From an uncultured Eubacteriales bacterium (lineage in GTDB: Bacteria > Bacillota > Clostridia > Christensenellales > Aristaeellaceae), in contig CADBEB010000004.1 in assembly GCA_902793605.1 (NCBI GenBank), positions 50,103 to 114,102 of the forward strand: a DNA stretch of 64,000 nucleotides, read 5' to 3'. Made by a program: the position numbers and the translations under genes. Positions 1 to 10,110 of this stretch are shown in pieces. The notes under the pieces were generated by a model, which saw only the letters and a program-made list of their open reading frames with translations, ran no database searches and was not told where the DNA came from. The first letter of the stretch is position 1; each line of letters opens with the position of its first letter.

Positions 1-765
1 GTGTTCGTTTCCCGTTGCCGCCAGCAGCAGCGGCTTCGGCGAGATCTGCTCGGCCCGCTTCCCGAGGGCTTCCCGCTGGGCATCCATCAGCTCCCGGATC
101 CCCTTCGCGCCGTAGCTCATCAGCGTTTCCAACTCGTTCCCGGTGAAGGCGCGGCCTTCGCCGGTTCCCTGGAGTTCGATGAACTCGCCTTTTTCATTCA
201 TCACAAAGTTCATGTCCACCTGCGCGCGGCTGTCTTCCTGGTAGCACAGGTCCAGGCACGGCACGTCCTCCATGATGCCGGCGCTTACCGCCGCCACCTG
301 ATGGATGACCGGGCTCACCAGCAGCTTTTTCTCCCGCACCAGCCGGTCTGCCGCACAGGTCAGCGCGACCATCGCACCGGTGATCGACGCGGTGCGCGTC
401 CCGCCGTCCGCTTCCAGCACGTCGCAGTCCAGCGTGATCGTCCGCTCGCCGAGCTTTTCCAGGTCCACGGCCTGCCGCAGCGCCCGGCCGATCAGCCGCT
501 GGATCTCCACACTGCGCCCGTCTTTCTTGATGCCGTCCCGCTTCTTCCGCTCGCCGGTGGAGGCCGGGAGCATCGCGTATTCCGCCGTGATCCAGCCCTT
601 TCCCTGGCCCTTCAGGAACGGCGGTACCGTTTCCTCCACGCTGGCCGTGCAGATCACACGGGTATTCCCCGTCGCGATCAGGCAGCTGCCGTATGCCGTG
701 CGCACAAAATCAATATCGATCTTCACCGGACGCTTCTCGTCCGGCTGCCTTCCGTCCGTTCTCAT
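1..765 (-). CDS. rph: RNase PH, fused in frame to the start of an RdgB/HAM1-like domain (partial)
   Basis: RNase PH is a phosphorolytic 3'-5' exoribonuclease that trims tRNA and other RNA 3' ends. The ATG at 765 begins MRTDGR, the family's usual opening. The core motif GTRTASITGA lies near residues 123-132, and VDMNFVMNE and GTGEGRAF follow. The gene runs off the window's left edge, so the 3' end is missing. RNase PH proteins are normally about 240-250 residues. Here 255 codons are open, and the last ones read PLLLAATGNEH, which looks like the opening (M-x-L-L-x-A-T-G-N-x-x-K) of RdgB/HAM1 purine NTP pyrophosphatase. I infer a bifunctional RNase PH-RdgB protein, a fusion known in some Bacillota. 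The start overlaps the pgsA stop (ATGA), so the two are translationally coupled. It is the last visible gene of a minus-strand operon. Confidence 0.9.
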   Translation of the reverse strand, partial: MRTDGRQPDEKRPVKIDIDFVRTAYGSCLIATGNTRVICTASVEETVPPFLKGQGKGWITAEYAMLPASTGERKKRDGIKKDGRSVEIQRLIGRALRQAVDLEKLGERTITLDCDVLEADGGTRTASITGAMVALTCAADRLVREKKLLVSPVIHQVAAVSAGIMEDVPCLDLCYQEDSRAQVDMNFVMNEKGEFIELQGTGEGRAFTGNELETLMSYGAKGIRELMDAQREALGKRAEQISPKPLLLAATGNEH

Positions 766-1375
766 GCCTGTCCTCCGTCTTCCGCTTTCCGTTTCCGGAT
801 CGTCCTGACCGCTCCGATGATGTAGATGACCATCGCGCACAGCGCCAGCGCCACCGTCATCCACAGGAGGATGATGTCCAGCTGCACGCCCCGGGCCGCC
901 AGCTCGTCATGGAAGAACGCGAGCACCAGGCTCAGGATGAAGCAGACCTGCGCTGCCTTTCCCACGTAGTTGCTGTAGACCACCACGTCGTTCTTCAGCA
1001 TCAGCAGCCCGCCAATCACCATGAACAGTTCCTTGCACGCCACGATAATGATCGCCGACCACGGGAAGACGCCCGCGATTCCCTGGCATACCATGGCCGA
1101 GAGGACCATCAGTTTGTCCGCCAGCGGATCGAACAGTTTCCCGAAGTCAGTGATCTGGTTCAGTTTCCTTGCCAGATACCCGTCCAGCATATCCGTCAGG
1201 CTGGCCGCGATGAACACGCCCAGCGACGCCATTTTGTGTCCTTTCAGGAACAGAACCACAAACACCGGCACCAGGATCAGCCGGATCATCGTCAGCACGT
1301 TCGGGATCGTCCATACGTTCGTAAACAGTTTCCGGATCTTGTCTTTCAGGCTCAAGTGTGTTTTCCTCTTTTCGT

Positions 1376-1379
<4 letters not shown>
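762..1379 (-). CDS. pgsA: CDP-diacylglycerol--glycerol-3-phosphate 3-phosphatidyltransferase
   Basis: This inner-membrane enzyme makes phosphatidylglycerol phosphate from CDP-diacylglycerol and glycerol 3-phosphate, the committed step to phosphatidylglycerol and cardiolipin. The CDP-alcohol phosphotransferase signature D-x2-D-G-x2-A-R-x8-G-x3-D-x3-D is complete at roughly residues 63-87, beginning DMLDGYLAR and ending DPLADK. Several hydrophobic segments surround it, and the length of 205 aa is normal. It overlaps glpK upstream and rph downstream by 4 nt each (ATGA), so all three should be translated from one message. The neighbouring glycerol kinase supplies glycerol 3-phosphate, which is this enzyme's substrate. 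A PgsA function is favoured over other CDP-alcohol transferases by length and context. Confidence 0.93.
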
Positions 1380-2869
<1,490 letters not shown>

Positions 2870-2894
2870 CGGCTTCTTCTCCTTCCTTTTCGCC

Positions 2895-5800
2895 TCATGC
2901 GTCCTCCGCCGGTTCCTCCGCTCCGGCTTCCTCTTCCGGTTCAGCTTCGCCTTCCGGCTCCTCCTGCATTTCCTTCGTTGCTTCCTCCGGCTCCGCTTCC
3001 ACCGCTTCGGGTTCCCCGTCCTCCGTGGATGCCAGCGTCCGGATCTCGATCCCGTAGATGAAAGAGGTCCCCTTACCGGTCGTGCCGATCACCATGATAT
3101 TGTTGTATACCGCCGGGGAAGCGATGACCTCCGCTTCCAGCTTCAGGGAAGCGGTCTTCGCCCCGCTCAGGCCTTCCACCATATAGATGTTCCCGTCCTG
3201 CGCGCACTGGATGATCCATCCGTCCCCGTTCTTGTCGTACACCGCCACAGGGGAGGATACCGTCCGGCTCTCCATGCCCATGGCCCACTGCACCTTGCCG
3301 GTGTCCTTGTCCAGCGCGATCAGGGCAGACTTGCTCTCACCGGGAACACCCAGCTGGTCGCAGCCTTCCTCGCTCAGGCCGGTCACCGTAAAGAAGACCA
3401 GGTCCTTCAGTTTTTCCTCGCCGATCACCGGGGATGCCTTGGCGCCGACGTCTGCCTTTTCCTTCTTGCCCTTGACGACGCCGATGTCCGTGCACCAGGC
3501 TTCCTTGCCGCTCAGCGCGTCATACCGGCGGATCTGGATCTCGCCCTTCCCCTTCTTCCGGTTCGCGTACATGTTCGCCGTATAGAGGTTCAGCTCCCGG
3601 CTTTCCGTCAGGTCCAGCGCCACGGCTGCCATGACGGCGTCACCCGTAGCCGCCGCCCATACGGGATGGAGAGTGTCCGTGTCCACGCAGCGGAGGACGC
3701 CGCCCATGTCCGCGTAGAAAACGTACTTGTCGTATGCCGCCAGCGAGCTTTCGACCGCCATCAGCGCGGTGCTCTTCTGTCCCTTCGCCTTGGAGGTCAT
3801 CGTCGTCTCCGACAGGTTGACCTTCAGCACGCCGACCTTCCAGTCAAACTCGGAGTTCAGCGCCTCCAGGTACAGCATACCGTTGTTCCCGGCCGTGATC
3901 ATGGTATCGCTCGTCCGGTCGTACAGGGCGGACGTCTCAAAGTTGCCGGCATTGTTCAGCGGCCGGCGGTGCTTGGTGTCCGAGCCGTCGATCAGTTTCA
4001 GTTCCTTCTGGTTGTACAGGTTGTAGGTCCGCAGGCCGATCCGCCCGGTCTTGACCTTCATTTTCCGGGCAAACTGTCCCACGCTCATGTAAGGCTCGCC
4101 CAGGGTATGCAGACTCGGCGTGCCGTTCATCGGATATCCGAGCTTGATGCTGTTGCGGGTGATGGAGCCGTCGTCCAGGTCTAAGAAGCGGATGTTGCCG
4201 TCCTGTCCGGCGATGATGACCTCCTTCAGCAGTTCCTTTTCCTGCTTGGTCTCATACAGGTTGCTCGCGGTCCGTACCTGCTTGCTCCATTTGACGATCG
4301 CAGGCTGACCCGGCCAGCCGTAGCCGTAGAAGGTCTGGTTTACGCCGCGGGAACTGCCGCCCTCGACTTCCCACTTGATCTTCAGTCCGGTCGGTTCCGC
4401 CTCCAGCGGCCCGACCGCCGCATTCCGGCGGAAATTGTCTCCCCGGAAGGTCAGTACGCCCATCTTGCCCGCCGTATAGAGCGATGCCTCCGGCATATGG
4501 ATCAGTTCCTTTGCCGGCCGGTGGTAATCCTTCTGTTTTTTGCTCCCGACATAGACCGTCACGTTCGTGATCAGGTCAGGATTGGCTTCCGGCGCCGCTT
4601 CCACAACCAGCGGCGGCGTTTCAGTCGGTTTCTCGATCTCCTGCGGTTCGGGTGTGTCGGTCGGCACCGCCGTCCGCAGTTCGCCGACTTCGCGGAAGCT
4701 GTCGTCCCCGCCGCTGTCCTCGTCTTCGGCGGTCTCCGCCTCGCCGGCGCCTTCCTCGTCCGTTCCGTCTTCCGGTACGTCCCCGATGCCTTCAGCGTCA
4801 GCGTTTTCGTCCGTGTTTTCAGGATCTTCGGTATTCACGTCCCCGGGTGCTTCGGTTTCCCCCGGTGTTTCAGTCTCCACCGGCATTTCGGTTTCTTCGG
4901 GAAGCACCAGTTCCTGCGCTTCCGGCGGCAGGGTCAATTCCGGCTGCGCGTCCGCCGTTCCCGCCGTCGCCGCCGGCACGCCTTTTACCGCCAGCTTCGA
5001 GGACTTCCGGTCCGTTGTCTTCCATTCTTCGTCCTTCCCTGTGACCTCCAGGGTCAGGATGCCGTCAAAGTCCTCCTGCATGTCCAGCGTGATGATCCAC
5101 ACCTTGCCGTCTGCATTGTCCGCGCTGGCAATCTTTGTCCGGATCTCTTTCCCCTCCGGATCAACCAGGCGAATGTCCTCAACGTCCTTCGTCGTCTTCA
5201 CCGAGTAGGTCACGTCCGTGCAGACCATCGCCCCTTCGGGTTTGACCTCCTCGAAGCTGATGACCGGATTCGCGTCCATTGCCGGGGCTCCGCCGTTCCG
5301 GTTCCTCAGGACCAGCAGTGCCGTCAGCACGGCGCCTGCGATCAGCAGCGCCGCCACCAGCAGCTTCAGACCGCGCGAAGCCGGCCGTGCCGGCGGTTCC
5401 TTCGCGGTTTCGCCGCGGAAAGGCTGGCCCCGTCGTTCCAGGTAAGCCCTGGCTTCACGGTTCCCGCTGTATTCATAGGGATCCTGATTCCGATTGTTCG
5501 TGGTTTCCTCCCGCAGGTCCGTCTGCGCGGGGATCTGTTTGGTAAACCCTTCCTTCATCCTTCCCGGCGCATAGCCGACCGCAGACTGCTTCCGGAGTTC
5601 CTTTGCCAGTGCCCGTCCGTTCTGCCGTTCCTGCCACGCCGGTTTCTCCGCGGCAGGCCTCGGCGGCGCGACCATCGGGCGGGTCCCCGGCCTGCGGGGT
5701 TCCGGCCGTCCCGTGCCGTACGGCGCGGCAGCCATCCGCCTCGCTTCGGCCGGCACGCGGCTGTCCGCCCGCTGCATCGTGTCTTCCGACGGCTCGACGT

Positions 5801-6119
5801 TCGTCACGGCGCTTGTTTCAGACAGGTCAAGCCGTTGGGTATCCCCGCTGGTGATCCCGTCCGCCGGTTCTTCTTCCGCTCGCTCCGCTGCTTTCGGTTC
5901 TTCCGTCACCGGCATGATCGGCTTGCGGAAGTCCACCTTTTCCTCCTCCGGATCTGCCGGCCTGCGGAAGTCGATCTTTTTTTCTTCCGTTTCCGGCGGC
6001 ACCGGCCTGCGGTAAGGCGCTTCCGCCGCTTCGTCCCTCCCGGTCCCCCGCCGGCGGTGTCTGCGCTGAGCATTTATATCTGTATCGTTGAGAAATCCGT
6101 CACGGTTGTTTCTGTTCAA
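2895..6119 (-). CDS. Membrane-anchored PQQ-like beta-propeller protein with long disordered N-terminus
   Basis: A 1074-aa protein of unknown function. Residues 1-245 are charged, proline-rich and probably disordered in the cytoplasm, with short repeats such as KIDFRRP, KVDFRKP. One membrane span is near 250-271. It is followed by an Ig-like stretch (about 285-385), an acidic T/E/P linker (about 395-520), a PQQ-type beta-propeller (about 545-1020, with segments such as GNIRFLDLDDG and LRCVDTDTLHPVW), and an acidic tail. The start is TTG at 6119, because no ATG occurs in frame nearby; AAGGAG lies about 10 nt upstream. A strong promoter is at 6163-6191. It heads the operon with glpK, pgsA and rph. 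The layout suggests an extracytoplasmic binding or scaffold role, but no catalytic residues are evident. Confidence 0.85.
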   Translation of the reverse strand: MNRNNRDGFLNDTDINAQRRHRRRGTGRDEAAEAPYRRPVPPETEEKKIDFRRPADPEEEKVDFRKPIMPVTEEPKAAERAEEEPADGITSGDTQRLDLSETSAVTNVEPSEDTMQRADSRVPAEARRMAAAPYGTGRPEPRRPGTRPMVAPPRPAAEKPAWQERQNGRALAKELRKQSAVGYAPGRMKEGFTKQIPAQTDLREETTNNRNQDPYEYSGNREARAYLERRGQPFRGETAKEPPARPASRGLKLLVAALLIAGAVLTALLVLRNRNGGAPAMDANPVISFEEVKPEGAMVCTDVTYSVKTTKDVEDIRLVDPEGKEIRTKIASADNADGKVWIITLDMQEDFDGILTLEVTGKDEEWKTTDRKSSKLAVKGVPAATAGTADAQPELTLPPEAQELVLPEETEMPVETETPGETEAPGDVNTEDPENTDENADAEGIGDVPEDGTDEEGAGEAETAEDEDSGGDDSFREVGELRTAVPTDTPEPQEIEKPTETPPLVVEAAPEANPDLITNVTVYVGSKKQKDYHRPAKELIHMPEASLYTAGKMGVLTFRGDNFRRNAAVGPLEAEPTGLKIKWEVEGGSSRGVNQTFYGYGWPGQPAIVKWSKQVRTASNLYETKQEKELLKEVIIAGQDGNIRFLDLDDGSITRNSIKLGYPMNGTPSLHTLGEPYMSVGQFARKMKVKTGRIGLRTYNLYNQKELKLIDGSDTKHRRPLNNAGNFETSALYDRTSDTMITAGNNGMLYLEALNSEFDWKVGVLKVNLSETTMTSKAKGQKSTALMAVESSLAAYDKYVFYADMGGVLRCVDTDTLHPVWAAATGDAVMAAVALDLTESRELNLYTANMYANRKKGKGEIQIRRYDALSGKEAWCTDIGVVKGKKEKADVGAKASPVIGEEKLKDLVFFTVTGLSEEGCDQLGVPGESKSALIALDKDTGKVQWAMGMESRTVSSPVAVYDKNGDGWIIQCAQDGNIYMVEGLSGAKTASLKLEAEVIASPAVYNNIMVIGTTGKGTSFIYGIEIRTLASTEDGEPEAVEAEPEEATKEMQEEPEGEAEPEEEAGAEEPAEDA

Positions 6120-6162
6120 AGCCTCATCTCTCCTTCTCCATGCAAAGCCTGAGACAGTATAT

Positions 6163-6191
6163 ATTATAGTCCAAACCGGCCCTCCTCACAA
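6163..6191 (-). promoter_or_regulatory. Sigma-A-type promoter for the propeller-glpK-pgsA-rph operon
   Basis: On the minus strand TTGTGA (6191-6186), a 17-bp spacer and TATAAT (6168-6163) stand about 45 bp upstream of the TTG start. It is back to back with the pflX promoter. Confidence 0.75.
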
Positions 6192-6203
6192 GTCCCGCCC
6201 TTC

Positions 6204-6232
6204 TTGCCTAATGACGCTCTTCATCCTATAAT
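6204..6232 (+). promoter_or_regulatory. Sigma-A-type promoter for pflX
   Basis: TTGCCT (6204-6209), a 17-bp spacer and a perfect TATAAT (6227-6232). Transcription should begin near 6239, leaving a leader of about 145 nt before the radical SAM gene. Confidence 0.7.
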
Positions 6233-6238
6233 ACCTGA

Positions 6239-6383
6239 CAGGCAAAGGCCTGAAACAGAAAGAACCATGACAAGCCAGGCAACGACCGAGGGTTGCGGAA
6301 CAAGGGGATGGTTCCTGCAGTTACACGGATGCGGGACGAAAGAACCGTCACCGCCGTACCGCAATCCGGAAGGATAACCCGTT
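6239..6383 (+). other. Structured 5' leader of pflX with competing hairpins, unidentified
   Basis: The leader holds overlapping inverted repeats. GCAAC (6279-6283) can pair with GTTGC (6292-6296). TGCGGAAC (6294-6301) can pair with GTTCCTGCA (6311-6319) with one bulge. GAACCAT (6262-6268) can pair with ATGGTTC (6308-6314). These pairings exclude one another, as in a switch or attenuator. I compared it by eye with ZTP, c-di-GMP, TPP, cobalamin, SAM and fluoride riboswitch cores and recognised none. Confidence 0.4.
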
Positions 6384-7256
6384 ATGAAGTGCAATCTATG
6401 CCCCCGTCGGTGTAACGCGGATCGCTCCTCTCACTTTGGTTTCTGCCGCCTGGGCGGTGAGATGCTCATCGCCCGGATCGCTCCGCATTACTGGGAAGAG
6501 CCCCCGATCTCCGGCACCAACGGCACCGGAGCCGTCTTCTTCTCCGGCTGCACCCTGCGCTGTGTCTACTGCCAGAACGGCGACATTTCCCACCGCAATG
6601 AAGGCAGTCCATTCACGCCCGCGGAGCTTTCGGATTCCCTGAAGCGCCTGGTGGACCTCGGTGTGCACACGGTTTCCTTCATCACCGCCACGCCTTTCAT
6701 TCCGCAGATCCTCGAAACTCTGTCTCTCTGGCGGCCGCCGGTTCCTCTGGTCTGGAATACCTCCGGTTATGAAACCGTCGAATCCCTCCGCCGCCTCGAC
6801 GGTGTCGTCGACGTTTATCTGCCCGACCTCAAGCATTTCACCGCCCGCTCCGGCCGCCTCTGCGCCGGCGCCCCGGACTATTTCGAACAGGCTTCCGCCG
6901 CCCTCGCCGAGATGTGCCGCCAGACCGGCTCACCGGAATATGATGCGGACGGAATCATGCGCCGCGGCACCCTCGTCCGCCACCTGATCCTGCCCGGCCT
7001 CACCGGGGAATCCCTCCGCCTCCTGACCTGGATTCGCGACAGTCTCCCGCCCGGTACTCCGGTCAGCCTCATGCGGCAGTACATCCCCTGCAACGGCGTT
7101 TCCGTTCCCGGGCTCGACCGCCGCATCACCGACCGCGAGTACCGCCGCGTCCGCGACCATATGCTGGCTCTCGGCCTCCCCGGTTTCCTCCAGGAACCTG
7201 ACTCCGCCGACAGGGACTTCATCCCCCTCTTCAACCGGCCCGAAAGCTTCGTCTGA
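6384..7256 (+). CDS. pflX: Radical SAM protein, PflX type (COG1313)
   Basis: A 290-aa radical SAM enzyme resembling pyruvate-formate-lyase-activating proteins. The 4Fe-4S cluster motif C-x3-C-x2-C is C56-TLR-C60-VY-C63. A further cysteine cluster at the N-terminus (C3, C6, C10 and C21) is typical of the PflX subgroup and may bind a second metal. A lone PflX homolog has no settled substrate, so the target is unknown; no pyruvate formate lyase or other glycyl radical enzyme lies nearby. It is preceded by its own promoter and a structured leader, and GGAAGGA serves as SD. The symbol follows the family name and does not imply proven function. Confidence 0.85.
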   Translation: MKCNLCPRRCNADRSSHFGFCRLGGEMLIARIAPHYWEEPPISGTNGTGAVFFSGCTLRCVYCQNGDISHRNEGSPFTPAELSDSLKRLVDLGVHTVSFITATPFIPQILETLSLWRPPVPLVWNTSGYETVESLRRLDGVVDVYLPDLKHFTARSGRLCAGAPDYFEQASAALAEMCRQTGSPEYDADGIMRRGTLVRHLILPGLTGESLRLLTWIRDSLPPGTPVSLMRQYIPCNGVSVPGLDRRITDREYRRVRDHMLALGLPGFLQEPDSADRDFIPLFNRPESFV

Positions 7257-7358
7257 ATAACGGTGTCGCCCTTCCCGATAAAAAGTATTACATTTTAATA
7301 ACAATTCCGCATTTTTCCGGAAAAAAGGATCCCGCCGAATATCTGCCGGCCGATTCTA

Positions 7359-7367
7359 TGGTATGAT
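7359..7367 (+). promoter_or_regulatory. Extended -10 element upstream of the ABC transporter genes
   Basis: TGG followed by TATGAT is 33 bp upstream of the ATG at 7401. No good -35 is seen. The 144-bp gap also holds the self-complementary TTTTTCCGGAAAAA at 7312-7325. Confidence 0.4.
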
Positions 7368-7400
7368 AAATTAATAAATCTATTCTTCGGGGTGAAGCAA

Positions 7401-8759
7401 ATGGATCCTGTCAGGTTTCTGAGCATGTTCACGCTGTTTTTCCTTTCGGTGGACCTGAAAAACAGTTCGTTTTATCTGATCCTGAACCTCCTCTATCTCA
7501 TCGGGATGTGGGGCATTTTCAAAAAGTGCGGCCTCACGCCCTGGCACGCGCTGATTCCCTGCCTGCGGGAGCACAAACTGGGCGAAGCAACCGGACTGGA
7601 GAAGGAAGGCCGGATCGCTGCCCTGCTCCACGGGATCATGATCCTGATCAATGAGGTCGCTCTGCTGACCACACCGGACAGCCAGACGAGTTCGGGCAGC
7701 CTTCTCAATATCGCCACCATTTTTGTCGGTCTGATCCAGTTTATTTATCTCGCCAAGCTGTATCTCGGTCTCTGCGAGGTCTTCGACCGGAAAAAGCGCT
7801 GGATCCTCCTCTGGCTCTTCCTCGACAGCGTCCCCGCCGTCCTCTGGGGCTGGCTGAAGAAGTACCAGCCGCTGTGGACCGCCGCCGAGATGAAGAACGA
7901 CGCCACGTCCTACTTCTCCGGTTCGAAGGCGGCTGTCCTCGACCAGGGCCTGACCGTTAACCTCGAGGAGCGGACCGCGACCGAGTTTTTTAAGAAGAAA
8001 TATCTTCTCCGCGATATCCACATGTATATCCAGCCTGGCCATATGGTCCTCCTCCTGGGCGGATCCGGCGCCGGCAAAACCACCTATATCAACGCCGTCA
8101 ACGGCTATGAGAAAGCCAAGGCGGAAGTCGTACTGAACGGCCATAACATGTACAGGGAATACAAGGACATGCAGTATGACATCGGCTTCGTTCCCCAGCA
8201 GGACCTGATGCGCGGGTCGGACACTGTCTACCGCACCCTCATGGATGCCGCCACCCTGCGTCTGCCCTCGGCCTTCACCCATGAGGAGCGGGAGAAACGG
8301 GTCGAGGAAGTCATGGATATCTTCGGCCTCACCCCCGTCAAAAACAACCTGGTTGTGAAGCTTTCCGGCGGCCAGCGCAAGCGCCTGTCCATCGCCATGG
8401 AGTTCATCTCCAATCCGACCCTCTTCATCCTGGATGAACCGGACAGCGGCCTGGACGGCGTCATGGCCCGGGAACTCTTCCTGCAGCTGCGTCAGATTGC
8501 GGACCAGGGCAAGATCATTATCGTCATCACCCATACGCCGGACCGGGTCATCGACCTGTTCGACGACGTGATCGTCCTCGCCAAGGATGCGAACCGCACC
8601 GGCCGTCTCGCCTGGTTCGGCCCCATCGAGGACGCGCGCGCCTTCTTCGGCAAGGAGAAAATGGAAGAGATCGTCAAGGCCGTCAACCGGCAGGAAGAAG
8701 GCGGCGAAGGCCGCGCGGACGAGTTCATCATGAAATACGCGGAGGTGCAGCATGTCTGA
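7401..8759 (+). CDS. ABC transporter ATP-binding protein with N-terminal membrane region
   Basis: A 452-aa ATPase subunit of an ABC-2-type exporter. Residues 1-160 carry hydrophobic segments that include a KCGLTPWHALIPCL stretch seen in DUF5684-like membrane regions. The nucleotide-binding domain follows: Walker A GGSGAGKTT near 219, signature LSGGQRKRLS, Walker B LFILDEPDSGLDG, and an H-loop ending VITHTPDR. The ATG at 7401 is preferred to an in-frame GTG at 7392 because the GGGGTG before it works as SD. It overlaps the permease by 8 nt. The substrate is unknown. The order (membrane segments before the ATPase domain) recalls ABCG-like half transporters, split here so that the main permease is a separate protein. 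Confidence 0.88.
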   Translation: MDPVRFLSMFTLFFLSVDLKNSSFYLILNLLYLIGMWGIFKKCGLTPWHALIPCLREHKLGEATGLEKEGRIAALLHGIMILINEVALLTTPDSQTSSGSLLNIATIFVGLIQFIYLAKLYLGLCEVFDRKKRWILLWLFLDSVPAVLWGWLKKYQPLWTAAEMKNDATSYFSGSKAAVLDQGLTVNLEERTATEFFKKKYLLRDIHMYIQPGHMVLLLGGSGAGKTTYINAVNGYEKAKAEVVLNGHNMYREYKDMQYDIGFVPQQDLMRGSDTVYRTLMDAATLRLPSAFTHEEREKRVEEVMDIFGLTPVKNNLVVKLSGGQRKRLSIAMEFISNPTLFILDEPDSGLDGVMARELFLQLRQIADQGKIIIVITHTPDRVIDLFDDVIVLAKDANRTGRLAWFGPIEDARAFFGKEKMEEIVKAVNRQEEGGEGRADEFIMKYAEVQHV

Positions 8760-10035
8760 AAAGAATAAAACCGGAAGAAGCCGGCTCCGCCGGATCCGGC
8801 ATACCGGCCGCCTCGACCAGGTCTTTATCTACCTGGGCAAGCAACTCCGCTTCTTCATCAACCAGAGTGACTGGAAGGTCCTGCCCATGGCGGCGATCAT
8901 CGCCGGCCTGGTCGGCATGGTCATCCGCAGACGCTTCTTTGTCAACATGGAAGGCAGCCTGATCGGCGCCTTTGCCCTCACCTGCGTCGCCCTGTGGAAC
9001 GGCTGCTTCAACTCAATCCAGTCCGTTTGCCGCGAACGGCCGATCGTCAAGCGGGAGCACCGCTCGGGCATGCATATCTCCGCCTACGTCACGGCGCATA
9101 TGATCTATCAGTTCATGCTGTGCGCCGCCCAGACAGCGCTGACCATGTTCGTCCTCCGCCAGCTGTCCGTGCCGATCCCGCGGGGATACGGCAGCGGCCT
9201 CATCACCCCCTGGATGATCTTCGATATCGGCCTGACGATGTTCCTTATTTCCTATGCGGCAGACATGATGAGCCTTTTCCTGTCCAGCATTTCCCATACC
9301 ACCACCGGAGCCATGACCATCATGCCCTTTATCCTGATCTTCCAGCTGGTCTTCTCCGGCGGTGTGATCCCGCTGCCTGAGTGGAGCCGTCCCCTGTCCA
9401 ATTTCACGATCACCAATTACGGCATCCGCGCCCTGGCCGCCCAGAGCGGGTATAACGAGCTGCCCATGACCTCCGTCTGGAACACGCTCTCCGGCATGAA
9501 GGGCAGCGAGATCGGCGGAACCGTCACCTTCGGGGAGATCCTCGACAAGCTGGACAGTCCCGTCGTGGCGGAAAAGCGGGAGAAAGTCGTCGTAAAGTCT
9601 ATGACCGCGGGCGATATTGTCCGGATCCTGGCCGATCCGTCGACAGGCCTTCGGGAAAAGACGGTCGGGGATACGACCCTCGGCACGGTCCTGGACGAAC
9701 TGCAGAAAGACCCGGACTTTTCCGGCCAGAAGGTCAGCGATCCGCTCACCGTCGGGGAGATCGTGGACTTCCTGAAGACCAATCAGACGGTCCAGGCCCA
9801 GCGCGACAAGTCGTTCACCGTGAAGATGACCGTCGGTGAGATGCTCAACATCCTCGGCGAAGAGAATGTGAAGTCCTTTGTCCAGCGCAAGACCGCCGAA
9901 GCCGCCTATAAACCGGAATACGAGAGCTCAACCCGGAACATCGTCAAAAACTGGCTGTTGCTGGCCCTTTTCATCTTCATCTTCGCCGCCCTGTCCACCA
10001 TTGTCCTGGAACTTATCGACAAAGACAAAAGATAG
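8752..10035 (+). CDS. ABC-2-type permease with repeat-bearing extracellular loop
   Basis: A 427-aa membrane partner of the preceding ATPase; the genes overlap by 8 nt. Hydrophobic segments lie near residues 43-60, 70-85, 115-145, 160-185 and 190-215, with the last at about 400-420. Between the last two spans, about residues 240-390, is a long hydrophilic region, probably outside the cell. It holds five copies of a short helix-like motif: TFGEILDKL (about 259), TAGDIVRIL (285), TLGTVLDEL (309), TVGEIVDFL (333) and TVGEMLNIL (360), spaced about 24-27 residues. Their function is unknown; substrate or partner binding is a guess. A hairpin repeat follows the stop. Confidence 0.87.
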   Translation: MSEKNKTGRSRLRRIRHTGRLDQVFIYLGKQLRFFINQSDWKVLPMAAIIAGLVGMVIRRRFFVNMEGSLIGAFALTCVALWNGCFNSIQSVCRERPIVKREHRSGMHISAYVTAHMIYQFMLCAAQTALTMFVLRQLSVPIPRGYGSGLITPWMIFDIGLTMFLISYAADMMSLFLSSISHTTTGAMTIMPFILIFQLVFSGGVIPLPEWSRPLSNFTITNYGIRALAAQSGYNELPMTSVWNTLSGMKGSEIGGTVTFGEILDKLDSPVVAEKREKVVVKSMTAGDIVRILADPSTGLREKTVGDTTLGTVLDELQKDPDFSGQKVSDPLTVGEIVDFLKTNQTVQAQRDKSFTVKMTVGEMLNILGEENVKSFVQRKTAEAAYKPEYESSTRNIVKNWLLLALFIFIFAALSTIVLELIDKDKR

Positions 10036-10045
10036 CTGAAAGGAG

Positions 10046-10103
10046 TTTAGGGGGACGCTGACGCCCGCGGTGCGCGTGCGTTTCCTTACGGAACCCCCCT
10101 AAA
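10046..10103 (+). repeat. Dispersed long hairpin repeat, copy A
   Basis: A 9-bp perfect stem TTTAGGGGG / CCCCCTAAA closes a GC-rich loop containing GCGTGCGTTTCCTTACGGAA. It begins 10 nt after the permease stop and ends 7 nt before mscS. The same core recurs at 43484-43529, with diverged copies at 36053-36125 and 61691-61751. There is no U-tract, so it is not a canonical terminator. Confidence 0.75.
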
Positions 10104-10110
10104 GCAAACT

